64,000 bases of DNA, taken from the NCBI GenBank assembly GCA_039654915.1, contig CM077593.1, positions 41,076,501 through 41,140,500 on the forward strand, read 5' to 3'. Source of the DNA: Aquilaria yunnanensis (lineage: Eukaryota; Streptophyta; Magnoliopsida; Malvales; Thymelaeaceae). This document shows positions 22,480 to 32,887 of the stretch, piece after piece. The notes beneath the pieces are model-generated. The model made no database searches and was not told where the DNA came from. It saw only the letters and a list, made by a program, of their open reading frames with translations. The position numbers were made by a program, and so were the translations under genes. Each line of letters begins with the position of its first letter. Position 1 is the first letter of the stretch.

Positions 22480-24120
22480 TTAAGCGTAGAATTTCTTCAG
22501 GGCGTCTGAGTGCCAAGTGTTTTTCAATTCTACGCCTTCGGTGTCGCCAAGTTTGTACACGCCTTTTCGTACTTCGGCAAGAACCAGATAAGGTCCTTCC
22601 CAGTTCGCGCGAAGTACTTCGTGGGATGGCTTTCGGGGTGCAAAGTCAACCTTTCGGAGAACGAGGTCCCCTTTCTTGATTTCTTTTGGCCTGGCTCGTA
22701 AATTTATAGCCGCGGCCACTCTTTGCTAGAAAGCTTTCCTTCTCAGCTCAGCTATTTCTCTGTTTTCGCCGACGAGGTCAAGCTTCATTCTTAGGCCGAG
22801 GTCGTTTCCACCTTCATCAAATACTTGCACCCGTACTGATGGTCTAACTATCTCGATAGGGATGATGGCCTCTGTTCCGAAGACGAGTGAGAAGGGAGTC
22901 TCCCCTGTGGCTCTTCGGGGCGTCATTTGGTATCTCCATAATACGCTTTGGAGTTCTCCTGGCCATTTCCCTTTTGCTTCCCCCAGTCTCTTTTTCAGGC
23001 CATCTTTTATGGTCCTGTTAGATACCTCCACCTGCCCGTTGCTTTGGGGGTGAGCTACTGGGGCGAAGTGCATCTTTATTCCGAGGTCGCTGATAAATTC
23101 CTGGAATCCTTTGTATATGAATTGGGATCCATTATCAGCCACTAGTACCCTCGGTATCCCGAATCTGCATACGATGTTCTTCCATACAAACTTTTTCACT
23201 TCTTTCACCGAGATAGTTGCTAGCGGTTCTGCCTCGACCCATTTGGAGAAATAGTCTACTGCTACCACGCAGAATTTCACGCCTCCGGGCGCTGAGGGGA
23301 GTGGCCCAATAAGGTCTATACCCCAGACTGCGAAGGGCCAGGGATAGTCAGCCGAAGTTACCATTTCCGAGGGTGCCCTCTGGATGTTCACGTGTCTCTG
23401 GCAACTATCGCATTTCCGGATGAACTGCCTTGCGTCCTTTCTTAGGGTAGGCCAGAAGTATCCCTGGCGAAGTATCACTGCCGCCAGGGCATCGGTTCCA
23501 ATGTGTGAACCACACATGCCTTTGTGGACTTCTTCAAGGATCATTTCAGTATCCTCTTCGTTCACACATCTTTGCAGCGGATTCGCGTATCCATGTCGGT
23601 ATAGTTCTTCACCGATTAGGAAGAAACGGCCGGAGCGCCTTCGCAGTTTTGCAGCATCACCGTGGTGTTCGGGGAGCACATTTTCCGCGAGGTACCTTTT
23701 TATTGGATCCCTCCATCCTTTTCCCGAGGTCGCTATGCTCAATACTGAGATGCTCGGATGGTCTAGCACCTCGGTGTAGGTCTTTGACTTCGCCAAGCAA
23801 TCTGCTTCGGTGTTTTTCCGCCGAGGTACATTTTCGATCCGTACGGCGTCAAACTCTTGAATGAGTTTTGCTACCAGCTCGTGGTATTTTGCCAAGGTTG
23901 GGTCCTTCGCCCCATAGTCTCCTGCCGTCTGCCGAACTATTAGCTGGGAATCGCTGTGAGCTTTTAAGTTTCTCACGCCAATTTTTCTGGCCAGTCGTAA
24001 TCCCGCTATGAGGGCCTCATACTCAGCCACATTGTTAGTGACGTTGAAGCTAAACTTGATAGCCTTCATTACCTCTAGGCCTTCGGGGCCTCTGATAATT
24101 ACCCCAGCTCCCTGGTGTTC
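22480..24120 (-). pseudogene. Tat-2 pol C-terminus: second RNase H, integrase and tail
   Basis: In minus sense the block starts with an RNase H-like segment (NVTNNVAEYEALIAGLRLA; later AHSDSQLIVRQ), fitting the archaeal-type second RNase H of Tat elements. Its first strand, where the leading catalytic Asp should be, appears lost at a frame break near 24105. Integrase follows: a zinc-binding H-H-C-C module (EVHKG, CGSHIG, CDSC), then the D-D-E core with all three residues visible (WGIDLIG, ADNGSQF, NGQVEVSN). Integrase would insert the cDNA. After a TAG at 22728-22726 the same frame continues to 22480 with WEGPYLVLAEVRKGVYKL, a GPY/F-like tail. No chromodomain is seen, as expected for Tat. Confidence 0.88.
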
Positions 24121-25150
24121 GGACCCTGAGGCTCACCTTCGTTTAGATCCGGATGACTGTCTTCAGTGGTGGGTATTTCGGCAATAAATTCTGCCAGTTC
24201 TTGAGCTTTTATGGCCTTCCGAGGTTCATAGGTGATATCGTGTTCACCAAGCTCTATACACCACTTGGAGAGCCTTCCCGAATGATCCACTTTCCTCATA
24301 ACGTCCCGTAGTGGTAGGCTACTTCGGACGATGATGGGGTGAGCCTGAAAGTATGGTCGCAGCCTTCTCCCTGCAAGCACCAAGGCGTATATAGCTTTTT
24401 GCAGCAGAGGGTACCTAACTTCGGCGCCATGCAGGGATTTGCTTACATAGTAGACCGGCCATTGTTTTGGCCCTTCTTCTTTCACGAGGACCGAGCTCAC
24501 AGCTTTTTCCGTGACGGCAAGGTATAATACGAGGGGCTCTCCCTCGCGAGGTTGTCGCAGAGTCGGCAGGCTGGCTAGGTAGATTTTGAGTTCTTCCCAG
24601 GCTTTTTGGCAGTCTTGATCCCAAGGATGATCATCCCTTCCGAGGTTGCCTTCCTTTTTTGCTGCCTTAGTGAGGACTTTGAGGAAAGGCCGACACCTAT
24701 CTCCGTACCTGGAAATGAACCTGCTAAGAGAGGTTATTCTTCCGGTGAGTCTCTGCACGTCTTTTACTGTGGCAGGAGTTCGGAACTCGAGCAGAGCCTT
24801 AATTTTTTCGGGGTTAGCATCGATGCCTCTTTCGGATACCATGTACCCAAGGAACTTTCCAGAAGTCACCCCGAACATGCATTTTTCAAGATTGAGACGA
24901 ATCCCGAAGGCCCTGAGCTTTTGGAAGGTTTCCTCTAGATCTGCAACGTGGTTGCGAGGGAGCTTGCTTTTGACTATCATATCGTCAACATACACCTCCA
25001 TGTTTCTCCCCATTTGGTCCTTAATGACCTTGTTCATAAACCTTTGGTAGGTGGCTCCTGCATTATTAAGCCCGAACGGCATCCTGACGTAGCAGTATGT
25101 TCCTCCCTCGGTGATGAAGGCGGTTTTTTCTTCATCTTCGGGTCCATCCT
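24099..25150 (-). pseudogene. Tat-2 RT (palm to end) and first RNase H
   Basis: The minus frame opens after a one-base frame break near 25133-25140. It contains TAFITEGGTYCYVRMPFG, the active-site motif YVDDMIVKSK with both catalytic Asp present, the thumb/connection (RLTGRITSLSRFISRYGD), and the first RNase H (LYLAVTEKAVSSVLV, then YVSKSLHG and YPLLQKAIYALV). In this RNase H the usual catalytic Asp context (YLDASD-like) is replaced by YLAVTE, as in many Tat and Athila copies. RT copies the element RNA into DNA and RNase H removes the RNA strand. The frame ends at 24099-24101 just before the second RNase H, through another frame break. Confidence 0.88.
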
Positions 25151-26776
25151 TATTTGATGGTAGCCGCTGAAGGCGTCTAGGAAACTTAGGAGCCCGTATT
25201 CGGCAGTTGAGTCTACCAGTTGGTCTATTGGCGGAAGAGGGTATGAGTCTTTCGGGCAAGCATCGTTCAAGTTTCTGAAGTCGATGCACATCCGGAGTTT
25301 GCTGCTGCCTTCTTTTGTGGCAATCACCACGTTGCTTAACCATTCGGGGTATTTGACCTCCCTAATGACTTCGGCGTCTAACAGGCGCTGGACTTCGGTT
25401 TTCACAAAGTTGCTCTTATGGGCTGAGATGCTTCGCTTCTTTTGCCGGACAGGCTTTGCTTCCAGGCTTACTTTGAGGCTATGCTGTATTATGCCAGGGT
25501 GCACCCCTGGCATGTCTTTCGGCGAGTAGGCAAAGAGATCTTTATTTCCCAGTAGAAAAGATACAAGGTTTTTCTTGTCACCTTCGGGCAAGCTCTTCCC
25601 TATTCGGGTAGATTGTCCTGGGACAAGTTCCACTGTTTCCGTTTTCGCTCTCGTGGGATCTCCTTCTTTGTCCTTCTCTGGTTCCTTTGCCTCTATTGTT
25701 TGTGCGAGGTTATTTGTCAGAGCTTTTCGCGCTTTTACAAACACCTTCCTTACCTCGGCTTGATCTATGAAGACCTCTGCATCCCCATCCTTGGTGGCGA
25801 ATGTGACAGTCAAGTACTTCACGTCAGGGGGAATGTGCAGGTTTCCCTGTGTCTGCCTTCCAAGGATGGCGTTGTACGAAGAAGGAACGTCCATGACGAT
25901 AAATCTCGCCATAGTGGAGGCGTACAACTCAGCTGTTCTGTCGACCGAAGTTCCTTTCATCATCAGGGGGAGATCAATCCATCCGAGGACAGGTAGTTCG
26001 GACGGTCCAACCCCGAAGGTGGGCGAGGTCACAAGCTTGAGCTCACTGCTGGAGATGTCCAAATTCGGCAGTAAATGCGAGAATAGGACGTCAGTATTTG
26101 ATCCATCATCAAGCAACACTCTTTTGACGTCCCAGTTCCCTATCCTTGCCATGATTAGCAGCGGATCGTCATGGGGGAAGATGACGGTGGATCCATCCTT
26201 GGGAGCCAGTTTCTTTGCCGGACTCTGATATTCCATGACCGCAATCTCTCTGGCCTTCCGCTTTCTTTCCGAGGATGGGAGCCCCGTAGTGATGGTTTGT
26301 ATCACCCCTGCAAAAGGAGGAGGGCACTTTTTCGGATTTCGGTTTCTCCGCCTGTCGGAGTTGTAGTCCTCATCTTCGGCCCTTTCTTCCTCATATTTTC
26401 TTCCTTTTAAGGAAGGCATCCGCAGATATTTCCAAAGTTGGCCGAGTTTTATCAGCGACTCAATGTACTTCTTCAGTTGGAAGCAGTCTTCGGTGTCGTG
26501 GCCGTGGTCGCGGTGAAACTGGCAGAACTTCTTGATGTTTTTCTTGTTATCAGCGGTCATGGCCCTTGGCCGCCGAATCCGTGTCCCCTGCCTTTCCAAC
26601 GCCGTGAGGATGTTTGTCCGTGTGGTGCTCAGGGGTGTGAAGCTTTGAAGTTTGCTTCCCCGCATCCTCCGAGGTCGGCCTGCCTGTTCAGTTGGATGCT
26701 GGGCTTGCTGATTGGACCCTTCGGCACGGTTGTGATCGAACTTCAGCCCAGCCATTCTCAGCTCCTCGGCAGTCAT
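25034..26776 (-). pseudogene. Tat-2 Gag C-terminus, protease and RT N-terminus
   Basis: One open minus-strand frame of about 580 codons. In order: Gag C-terminal region; a Cys/His cluster (FCQFHRDHGHDTEDC) resembling a variant zinc knuckle; the protease region with LLDDGSNTDVLF, where the usual D-S/T-G is DDGS; then FIVMDVPSSYNAILGRQ at the protease end; and the RT N-terminus with LRMCIDFRNLNDACPKDSYPLPPIDQL and FLDAFSGYHQI. The reading frame is then lost by a one-base indel in RT. The stretch 24099-26776 includes most of pol, so this copy was coding-competent until fairly recently. Confidence 0.9.
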
Positions 26777-27683
26777 GTGCTGTTCTGCCCTTCGGTAAAA
26801 TTCTCCGAGGGTGTCCGGGGGGTCCTTTGAGAACTCATAAAACAGCTGTAAGTCTCACCGAAGGCCCCGTGTCATGGCAAGGATGCGTATTTCGGGCCGG
26901 AAGTCCGGGACGCTTAGAGCTTCCCTGTTGAATCTTTCGACATAGTCTCGGATGGTTTCTCCGTTTGTCTGCTCTATGTCGAACATCTGAACAGGCATCT
27001 TCGCCGTTGGCCGGCTTCCAATAAATTGTTGCGTGAAGGCCGTAGACAACTCCTGGAACTCAGTGATGGCTCCTGGGGGCAATGAGTTGTACCACGCAGT
27101 TGCTGGTCCCGTGAGGGTGACCTCGAAGCATTTACACATGGTAGCGTCGTCAGCACCATGCATTATCATGCTGCGTCTGTACTTGGTCAGATGGGCCTGC
27201 GGATCAGTGCGACCATCATAAATCTCCAGCCGAGGTACCCTGAAGTCGCCTGGCATGGCTGCCTTGGCCATGACCCGGGTTAATAGGGACCCATCTTCGC
27301 AGAAGGCTCCTGTCAGCCTGTCCCAGACGGGTTTGCGAGCTACCTGTTTTTCCACCCTGTCTAACCGCGCTAGTATCCTTTCCATGAGAACTGTGGCATT
27401 AGGCTCTTCCTCTGGGAAGGGAGATCGTCGGCGCCTTTTCGGGGAGCGAGTTTGGCGCTGAGGGGACAAGGACCTCGCCTCAGGCGACGAACTCCTTCGC
27501 TGTGAGACTTTCGGTCGCTTGGACCCAGTTTGTCCCACAGGCCATTTCCCGAGGGGTATATTCTCCGTAGACGACTCTTCGCGCGGGTCTCCGCTTCCCG
27601 AACTGCGATGAGTCGACCTCGGGCTTTTCTCTCGAGGGCGTGCAGGTGAGGGAGGTCTTTGGGCCTGTGCCTGCTGTGACCAC
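26777..27683 (-). pseudogene. Tat-2 gag
   Basis: The minus frame 27538-26855 starts with a basic Ser/Arg/Pro-rich segment, then a Retrotrans_gag domain (MPGDFRVPRLEIYDGRTDPQ, CFEVTLTGPATAWYNSL, FTQQFIGSRP, DYVERFNREAL). A single TGA at 26857-26855 separates it from the same-frame Gag C-terminus that continues into 26776. Upstream, 27683-27480 in another frame gives more of the basic N-terminus, so a frame break lies near 27530; 27748-27695 carries another N-terminal piece ended by TAG. Gag would form the particle. PBS-to-gag distance is short, as expected. Confidence 0.85.
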
Positions 27684-27897
27684 CTTCGGTCGATCTACTG
27701 TGTCATTTTGGCCACGACCGAACGCTTAAACTCCCTCATAAAGCTCATAGTGATTACTAGAGGGCGGTCTTCCTCAGGCGCAAAAGTCCCTGGGAATGTT
27801 TGCTCAGCAGCCGGTTGTGTCTCAGGCGCGGACGGAGACCTCGGGAGTCCCCTGTCCTTAGAACACCGAGTTTCAACGATGGTTATCTCAGAAGGGG

Positions 27898-27915
27898 TTC
27901 CCACAGACGGCGCCA
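27898..27915 (-). other. Primer binding site of Tat-2
   Basis: The minus strand reads TGGCGCCGTCTGTGGGAA, identical to Tat-1, two bases inside the 5' LTR. Confidence 0.85.
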
Positions 27916-27917
27916 AA

Positions 27918-28776
27918 GGATGCCCAGGGGCTTCATCGTTGGTAGTCATCGTGACTGATGGAGGGACTCCCGGAGAGGAAGAACGCCTGGTGGCCGGTTT
28001 GCCCAAGGGAGAGTGCCTGAGATGTTCAGAAAAAGTGGGTTAGGAGGTCCCCGGGGTGTTGTTCCGGGGAGGAGCCTCCGACGCCCAAGTCAGTGGTGCT
28101 GAGAGAAGGCGGAGGAAATAACACTGGGGGGTTCAGTGAACTCGCCTGGTCGTATTTTCTCAGAGTGAGGAGTCAGGATATTTGCCAACCGTTTGCCAGG
28201 GTGTATTCCTTGGTATTTATAGAGGTGTCCAGGCTGTTCAGATCGTGACACGTGTTTGGTCGGATGTTCTCTGAATGTCTGGGCGTAGAGGACAAGTAGC
28301 TGGTGGCAGGCTTCCTTGAGCCTTGAGCCGAGACGGGCCATGATGTGACTTTGATGGCGTCGGCGTGTCAGAGCGCTGTTTGAGGCGGCTTGTGACGTCT
28401 GTGGGCGACATGTCAGAGGCTTCCTTAAATGCTCCTGCCGTACTCCTGAGGTTCCTGGGTGAGGTCATCCTCTAGTACGGACCATGCCACTTCGGGAAAC
28501 ATGCCCCCAGTTCGGGGGTTCCCAGATTCAGGGAGTTCCACCTTCGGGAAGATCATGTTCGGCCCGCACTAGCTGGTGCCACTTTTCCGAAGGCGGTCTG
28601 TTTACTACCTCGGGGGGGCTAATTGTATCCTCAAGTTCCCTGGCGTGCCGAGCTCGGGCTCTTCGGCTTTTCTCCGAGGTGTGTTATCCCACCTTTTTCC
28701 GGGTAGCGCCAGATCTCCTGGCCATTTTGGTGGCAGGGAGTTTGGCCAGGTGGAGGCGATAGTCCTTTGGCTATCA
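27918..28776 (-). repeat. 5' LTR of Tat-2 (859 bp)
   Basis: Same length as 14530-15388 with about 33 mismatches by eye. Its first plus-strand base is G instead of T, so the inner end is mutated from CA to CC on the minus strand. G-box at 28249-28254 with the TATA-like box 20 to 30 bases left of it. Flanked on the right by TAAGG (28777-28781). Confidence 0.93.
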
Positions 28777-28854
28777 TAAGGTTCCTTGGGTCCCATACAA
28801 TTTAGATAGGATTAAAGGTAAAGGCCTGTGACGCACTCCTTAGGGACCTAGGCA

Positions 28855-30023
28855 CACAACATGGGCTCCATGGTGTTTGGATGTGCATGACGCCCTCCAC
28901 ATGGTGTCTCGAGCATACTATGGGCTACTTGGCTCTTGAACATGTTGCTATTTACACCATCTTCATAATGAGTATATTTGCTTAGGAAGACCACATAGGT
29001 TTAGGCAAAGGTTATAGAAACATGAGTGTGCACCATGAAGGCTCATGGGGGTTTTTTTAGGGCTTTGGCAAGACATGTATGGGCTCCAAGGAAGTCTCAG
29101 CCTTTTCTTGTGATATGGTCTAGTTCCTTAGCTAGGCAACATTAGGACGTATATCTCAAAACTCCTTAGATAGTAGAATGTTAAAGAATGTGGTGTAGCC
29201 TTTCAAAGTTTAGTATGGATTCCAATGGGGGTCTTGGGTTACACTCCAGGAGGCCTTGGATAAGAGCCTTCCTAGGATCACATAATCCAAAGTTCTAGAT
29301 GAAGTCACTTAAAACATTTTTTAACTTTCAAAATCTTTTGAAATAAAGAAAGACCAACACTAGGAGTTTTGCAAGACAAGATGCTCTTTCAATGTAAAAT
29401 TGAAAGAATAAAAAGATTTGAGTGAACAAAAAAGTTTGCTTCTTGCTTGAAAATTAAAGAAAACTCAAAAGCAAAAGAACTTTGTTGGATTCATAACTTC
29501 CAAAACTCAAAAATTGATTTCTTGTTGTAGAAGAGGGAGAAAAGTCAATTTTTACAGTAAATTTAAGAGAGAATAAAAGTTGAAATCAAAAGACTTAAAA
29601 TAATTTTTTTTTGTATTTTCTAGTATTTCAATGTAAAATGAATACATAACAACCAAAACTTGCACAAAAGGTGACTTGGATTAAATTTCAATTTATAATA
29701 TGAATTGATGGTCTTGGTGGAATGAATGACCAAATCTGAAAAGTAAAAATAGAAATAAAACATATTAGAAAAGAATAGATTATCTTGATTTTGGAAAAAA
29801 GAAATTAAGGAAAAACATATCAAAGCAAACAAAGATGGAAGTATGCAAGTGGAAAGCTCTTGGATATCAACAAGGATGATGAAAAAATTGATAGCTTTTA
29901 AGAAAAAATAAAAAAAGAAAGGACATGAAATATATTAGAACTTGAATGTATATGTGAATAATGAAACAAAATTGGAAGGAAAAAAATTAAACAAGGATAA
30001 ATTTGTCTTGCTTAGAGCTTGAT
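28855..30023 (-). other. Probable second part of the H leader, non-coding
   Basis: AT-rich DNA with no domain, between the suggested end of G and a PBS-like site. If G and Tat-2 are removed it joins 11310-12177, giving H a leader of about 2 kb upstream of gag. The join is inferred from element order only. Confidence 0.3.
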
Positions 30024-30037
30024 GAGCTCAGATACCA
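30024..30037 (-). other. PBS-like site of element H
   Basis: The minus strand reads TGGTATCTGAGCTC, one mismatch from the initiator-Met PBS core TGGTATCAGAGC. It faces leftwards, towards H's gag, so an LTR of H would lie to the right. Confidence 0.45.
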
Positions 30038-30044
30038 CTTAATA

Positions 30045-30837
30045 TGATTCTTGCTCCAATGATCTTTGCAAGCTTCTAGAATGCACCAATTTGCTCAAGG
30101 TCTTAACCAAGAAAGTGATAATTCAAGGGAAAGAAGGAGAAAGAAGAAATGAGTTTAGGAAGAAAAGAAATTGAACAGAAAGAGAAGAGAAGAAGGAATA
30201 AAAAGCATAAAGTACCAAGGAGTGGTTAAGTGCTCTTTAAGGACACCCAACTCCCAAAGCATTTCTTCGGCCATGAGATCCCACTGAACAAGAGAAGATA
30301 ATTGCACAAGCAACTAGTATTTTTATTCATGGATGATGAAAGTAGTGTACAAGCATTGTTTATAGTAGTTCCAACGCTTTGGTATGTAAACCACAAGTCT
30401 TAAAGGCTTAGAAGTCCTAAAACTTAACAAGTCCTAAACTATCTAGAAGTTGTATCTCCAAAACACCAAAACACCAAAACAACACAAAAACATGCCATCC
30501 TCAACCTAAATAGTGTTTAACCATGTATCAATCAAAAAACATGAAAACAAATACATAAAATATGCATAAATCATGGAAAAATAGGGTAAGGTCCTACAAA
30601 TGGCCCATATGAGCCCATTGGGGCTCAGTTTGGGGCCTCAGATGCCTCAAACTTGAGTACATGCTATCTAACAGCATGGCCTGCATAGGACACCTCCTAG
30701 GTGGATGGTACACTAGGTTGTACACCTCTTGGGTGCATGTGTGTTCCCTGGTCTACCTACCCCTTGATTCTCCAATAAATTAAAGAATTGTGTAGAGTTG
30801 CTTCAATTCAGCTCTTTAATGGTCCCCATGTTGTCTT
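30045..30837 (-). repeat. Possible 5' LTR fragment of element H
   Basis: This lies on the LTR side of the PBS-like site, begins TGATTCTTGC a few bases away, and has a minus-strand TATA-like stretch (CTATAAACA near 30358). It ends where element A starts. No second copy was found in the window, so this rests on position alone. Confidence 0.3.
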
Positions 30838-31778
30838 TATTATGGCCTTCCTAGTGGGAAACTCAAGTGATATAGGTAAATTTGTAAAATCCTAGTCTAA
30901 TACCTCATTTTAAGTCTACTTATCAAGGTCAAGTAAGTTAGGTAAGATTTACTAGGTTTTAAGGAGTTTATGACATCAAAAGATGTCAGGGGAAAAATGG
31001 TAATTTTGCATCATGAGGTGTCAGGCTGTGTCTCAGGTGTTAAAAATGTGTTTGGAGACCTTAACCCATGCTTAATTGTTATGGTAGAAAGGTTATTATT
31101 TTTTAGAAGGGGGCTTTTTGAGAAAATAATAAAAGTTTGAGGGTTAAAAGAACTATGGGCTTTAAAATTGTTGGATAAGTGGTAACTACCTCTATTCACT
31201 CATATTTCCTCTTTAAACCGGAATCCCCTGTTGTCTTCTTCATTTCTATTTCATTTCTTGCACAAATCCTTACTTTCCTAGTGAAAATTAAAGGTTTCAA
31301 GTGTGTGTAAGCATTGGGTAGCTTATTTTAAGTGGATTTTGTGCATTGGAAGGTTGTTTTCATGTTGGTATGTACATGAGGTACTCCCAAATCCTTAATG
31401 ATTTCTTGTTTGTTTGACCTTTTGATGCACGGGTTTTGCTTGATTGCTCTTATTTTGGTGCTATGTACCTTAGATTGCTTGGAACCTAGGCAAAACCTAG
31501 TGGAGCCTTATACTTGGTTTGAGATTGCTAGATCTTTGCTTCGAGCTTGAAATTAAGATAAGGGATTTATTGTGTTGCTTAATTAGTGCCATTCACAACT
31601 TGGTTACTTGTTGAATGCAAGTGGATTGGTGAATAGTGTTAGTTAGAGGGTAGTTTTGTTCATGGTGGACCAGTGTTAAATCCTTGGTTAGTGTGATGTT
31701 TGTGTGCATCATAAGCTTGGTTTGGATGGTGTGTTATGGTCTATTGCATGTGCACATACAGGTTTAAGTCATTGGAGG

Positions 31779-32726
31779 TTGGGGTGGGCTTTTTTCATGT
31801 TGAGGCTTTTCAAGCTAGGCCTATTTGAGTTAGAGCTTGAGCTCAAGCTGGAAAATGGGCTCATACTTTTTTGGGCCTAAGTTTGAGCTTAAAGAAACAT
31901 GTTCCTCTGATCTCGTAGGCTTAACAAGCCTAAGCCTTTTTGCCCTTTCCTATCTATTACGTTAGTCCTAACCTTTTTTTGAGTTTGCTTATTAGATTTA
32001 GCACTCTCTTTTAACTTTTTTTTTCTGAAATTTCTTCTTCGGTGTCCAATTGATTGAACAAGAGAGGATGGTTTTGAGTTGTTGGAACTCAGAATGACGT
32101 TGGTAATGCCGATGGTGCTTGGAGCCTGAAATGAGTGTTATAATGGTAGAATAGCTCGATGAGATCATCCTCGTCATTTTGGGTTTTCTTACTCCTCACA
32201 GCATCTACTTTATTTTAGGTTTCGATTGATTTTGTTTAATCTTTCTCCTTTCTTGGATTTGAATGATGATGATGGAGATGGGGTGCGAGATTGGCCAACG
32301 GTAAAACTGGCCTAGATGAGGTGCTTGGGATGAGTCCCAAGGTTAGTTAATCTTTGGTGGCCCAAAAATTGATGTAGAGGGTGGATAGTCAATGACTTGG
32401 GAAAGATGATAATTGATTTCTCAAGTACATAAAATCAAGGTAGAATAATGAAGGATTAGAAAATTTAGGATGGGTTATATAATTTTCCCTTTTTTGGTTA
32501 TCTATGTAAAAAATTGCAAATTCAATTCCTATCATTCATTGAAGTTACAATTATGACACTAAAGTTCATTTATGTTATTTGAGCTTGGTGAGCTTTCAAG
32601 CAAAGCTCAATCCTAAAAAAATGGGGCTCGAGAAATTTTGGCTTAAGCCCGGGTAGTACCAAACAACAAAGGGGGTGAACTCGAGCTTAATGGGCTCGGG
32701 CTCGGCTCTACCCATTTTCACCCCTA
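31779..32726. mobile_element. hAT-like non-autonomous DNA element, 948 bp, in A's LTR
   Basis: The ends are short imperfect inverted repeats: TTGGGGTG at the left and, reverse-complemented, TTAGGGGTG at the right. The flanks ATTGGAGG (31771-31778) and ACTGGAGG (32727-32734) make an 8-bp duplication with one mismatch, as hAT elements create. The subterminal DNA is rich in GAGCTC/GGGCTC-type repeats, also common in hAT elements. There is no transposase ORF. Confidence 0.6.
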
Positions 32727-32810
32727 ACTGGAGGATGTCCCTAAGGCAATTAGGAGGCATTGGAGGCACCCAAAGTTCCTAAAGCACATAGGAACAATTG
32801 TAGGGCCTAA

Positions 32811-32886
32811 GAGCACTAGGGCTGCGGCCTTGGAAATAAAAACAGTGGCCTAAGGGGGTACTCTAGTGGACACGAGAGCACTAGGG
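32811..32886 (+). repeat. 65-bp tandem repeat in A's LTR, split by B
   Basis: GAGCACTAGGG starts at 32811 and 32876 (period 65); each is followed by a GTGGCC...GGCCTAA...CTCTAGTG block. B interrupts the second unit, which resumes at 44042; the next unit begins GAGCG at 44094, a step of about 64 once B is removed. A fourth, weaker unit may follow. Confidence 0.6.
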
Positions 32887-32887
32887 C

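Larger units (their letters stand above)
14530..28776 (-). mobile_element. Tat-2: complete Tat-lineage Ty3/gypsy element, 14.2 kb with nested solo LTR F
   Basis: Two 859-bp LTRs, a PBS, a purine tract, gag-pol on the minus strand and perfect TAAGG target duplications define it. In the minus sense the order is 5' LTR, PBS, gag, protease, RT, RNase H, second RNase H, integrase, then an aORF on the opposite strand, then the 3' LTR. A second (archaeal-type) RNase H before integrase and a 3' antisense aORF are known features of the Tat lineage. By eye the LTRs differ at about 33 of 859 positions (about 4 percent), so insertion is recent relative to A, B, D and H. Removing F (3496 bp plus its 5-bp duplication) leaves about 10.7 kb. 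Confidence 0.92.
12178..28854 (+). mobile_element. G: probable solo LTR, split by Tat-2 (12178-14529 and 28782-28854)
   Basis: TGTGACAGCCC at 12178 looks like the LTR start of Del/Tekay-like elements (compare TGTTACAGCCC of element A). CACAC precedes it (12173-12177). Tat-2 is inserted in it at TAAGG (14525-14529). A possible right end is ...CTAGGCA at 28854, followed by CACAA, a 4/5 match to the left flank. That would make G about 2.4 kb with no interior. The right end is uncertain because no second copy is present for comparison. No gene is visible in 12178-14529. Confidence 0.35.

Noticed and set aside
23384..23779. Long plus-strand frames across Tat-2 pol
   Set aside because: They are antisense shadows of integrase and RNase H coding sequence, with no motifs.
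28831..28854. Other right ends for solo LTR G, such as after GGCCTGTGACG at 28832 with CACTC following
   Set aside because: Gives a similar 4/5 flank match but not a CA end. Kept the CTAGGCA end as marginally better, at low confidence.
31011..31199. Short minus-strand frame in A's 5' LTR as a host gene
   Set aside because: The region is LTR sequence, part of which recurs at 50150-50399, and it is outside any domain.
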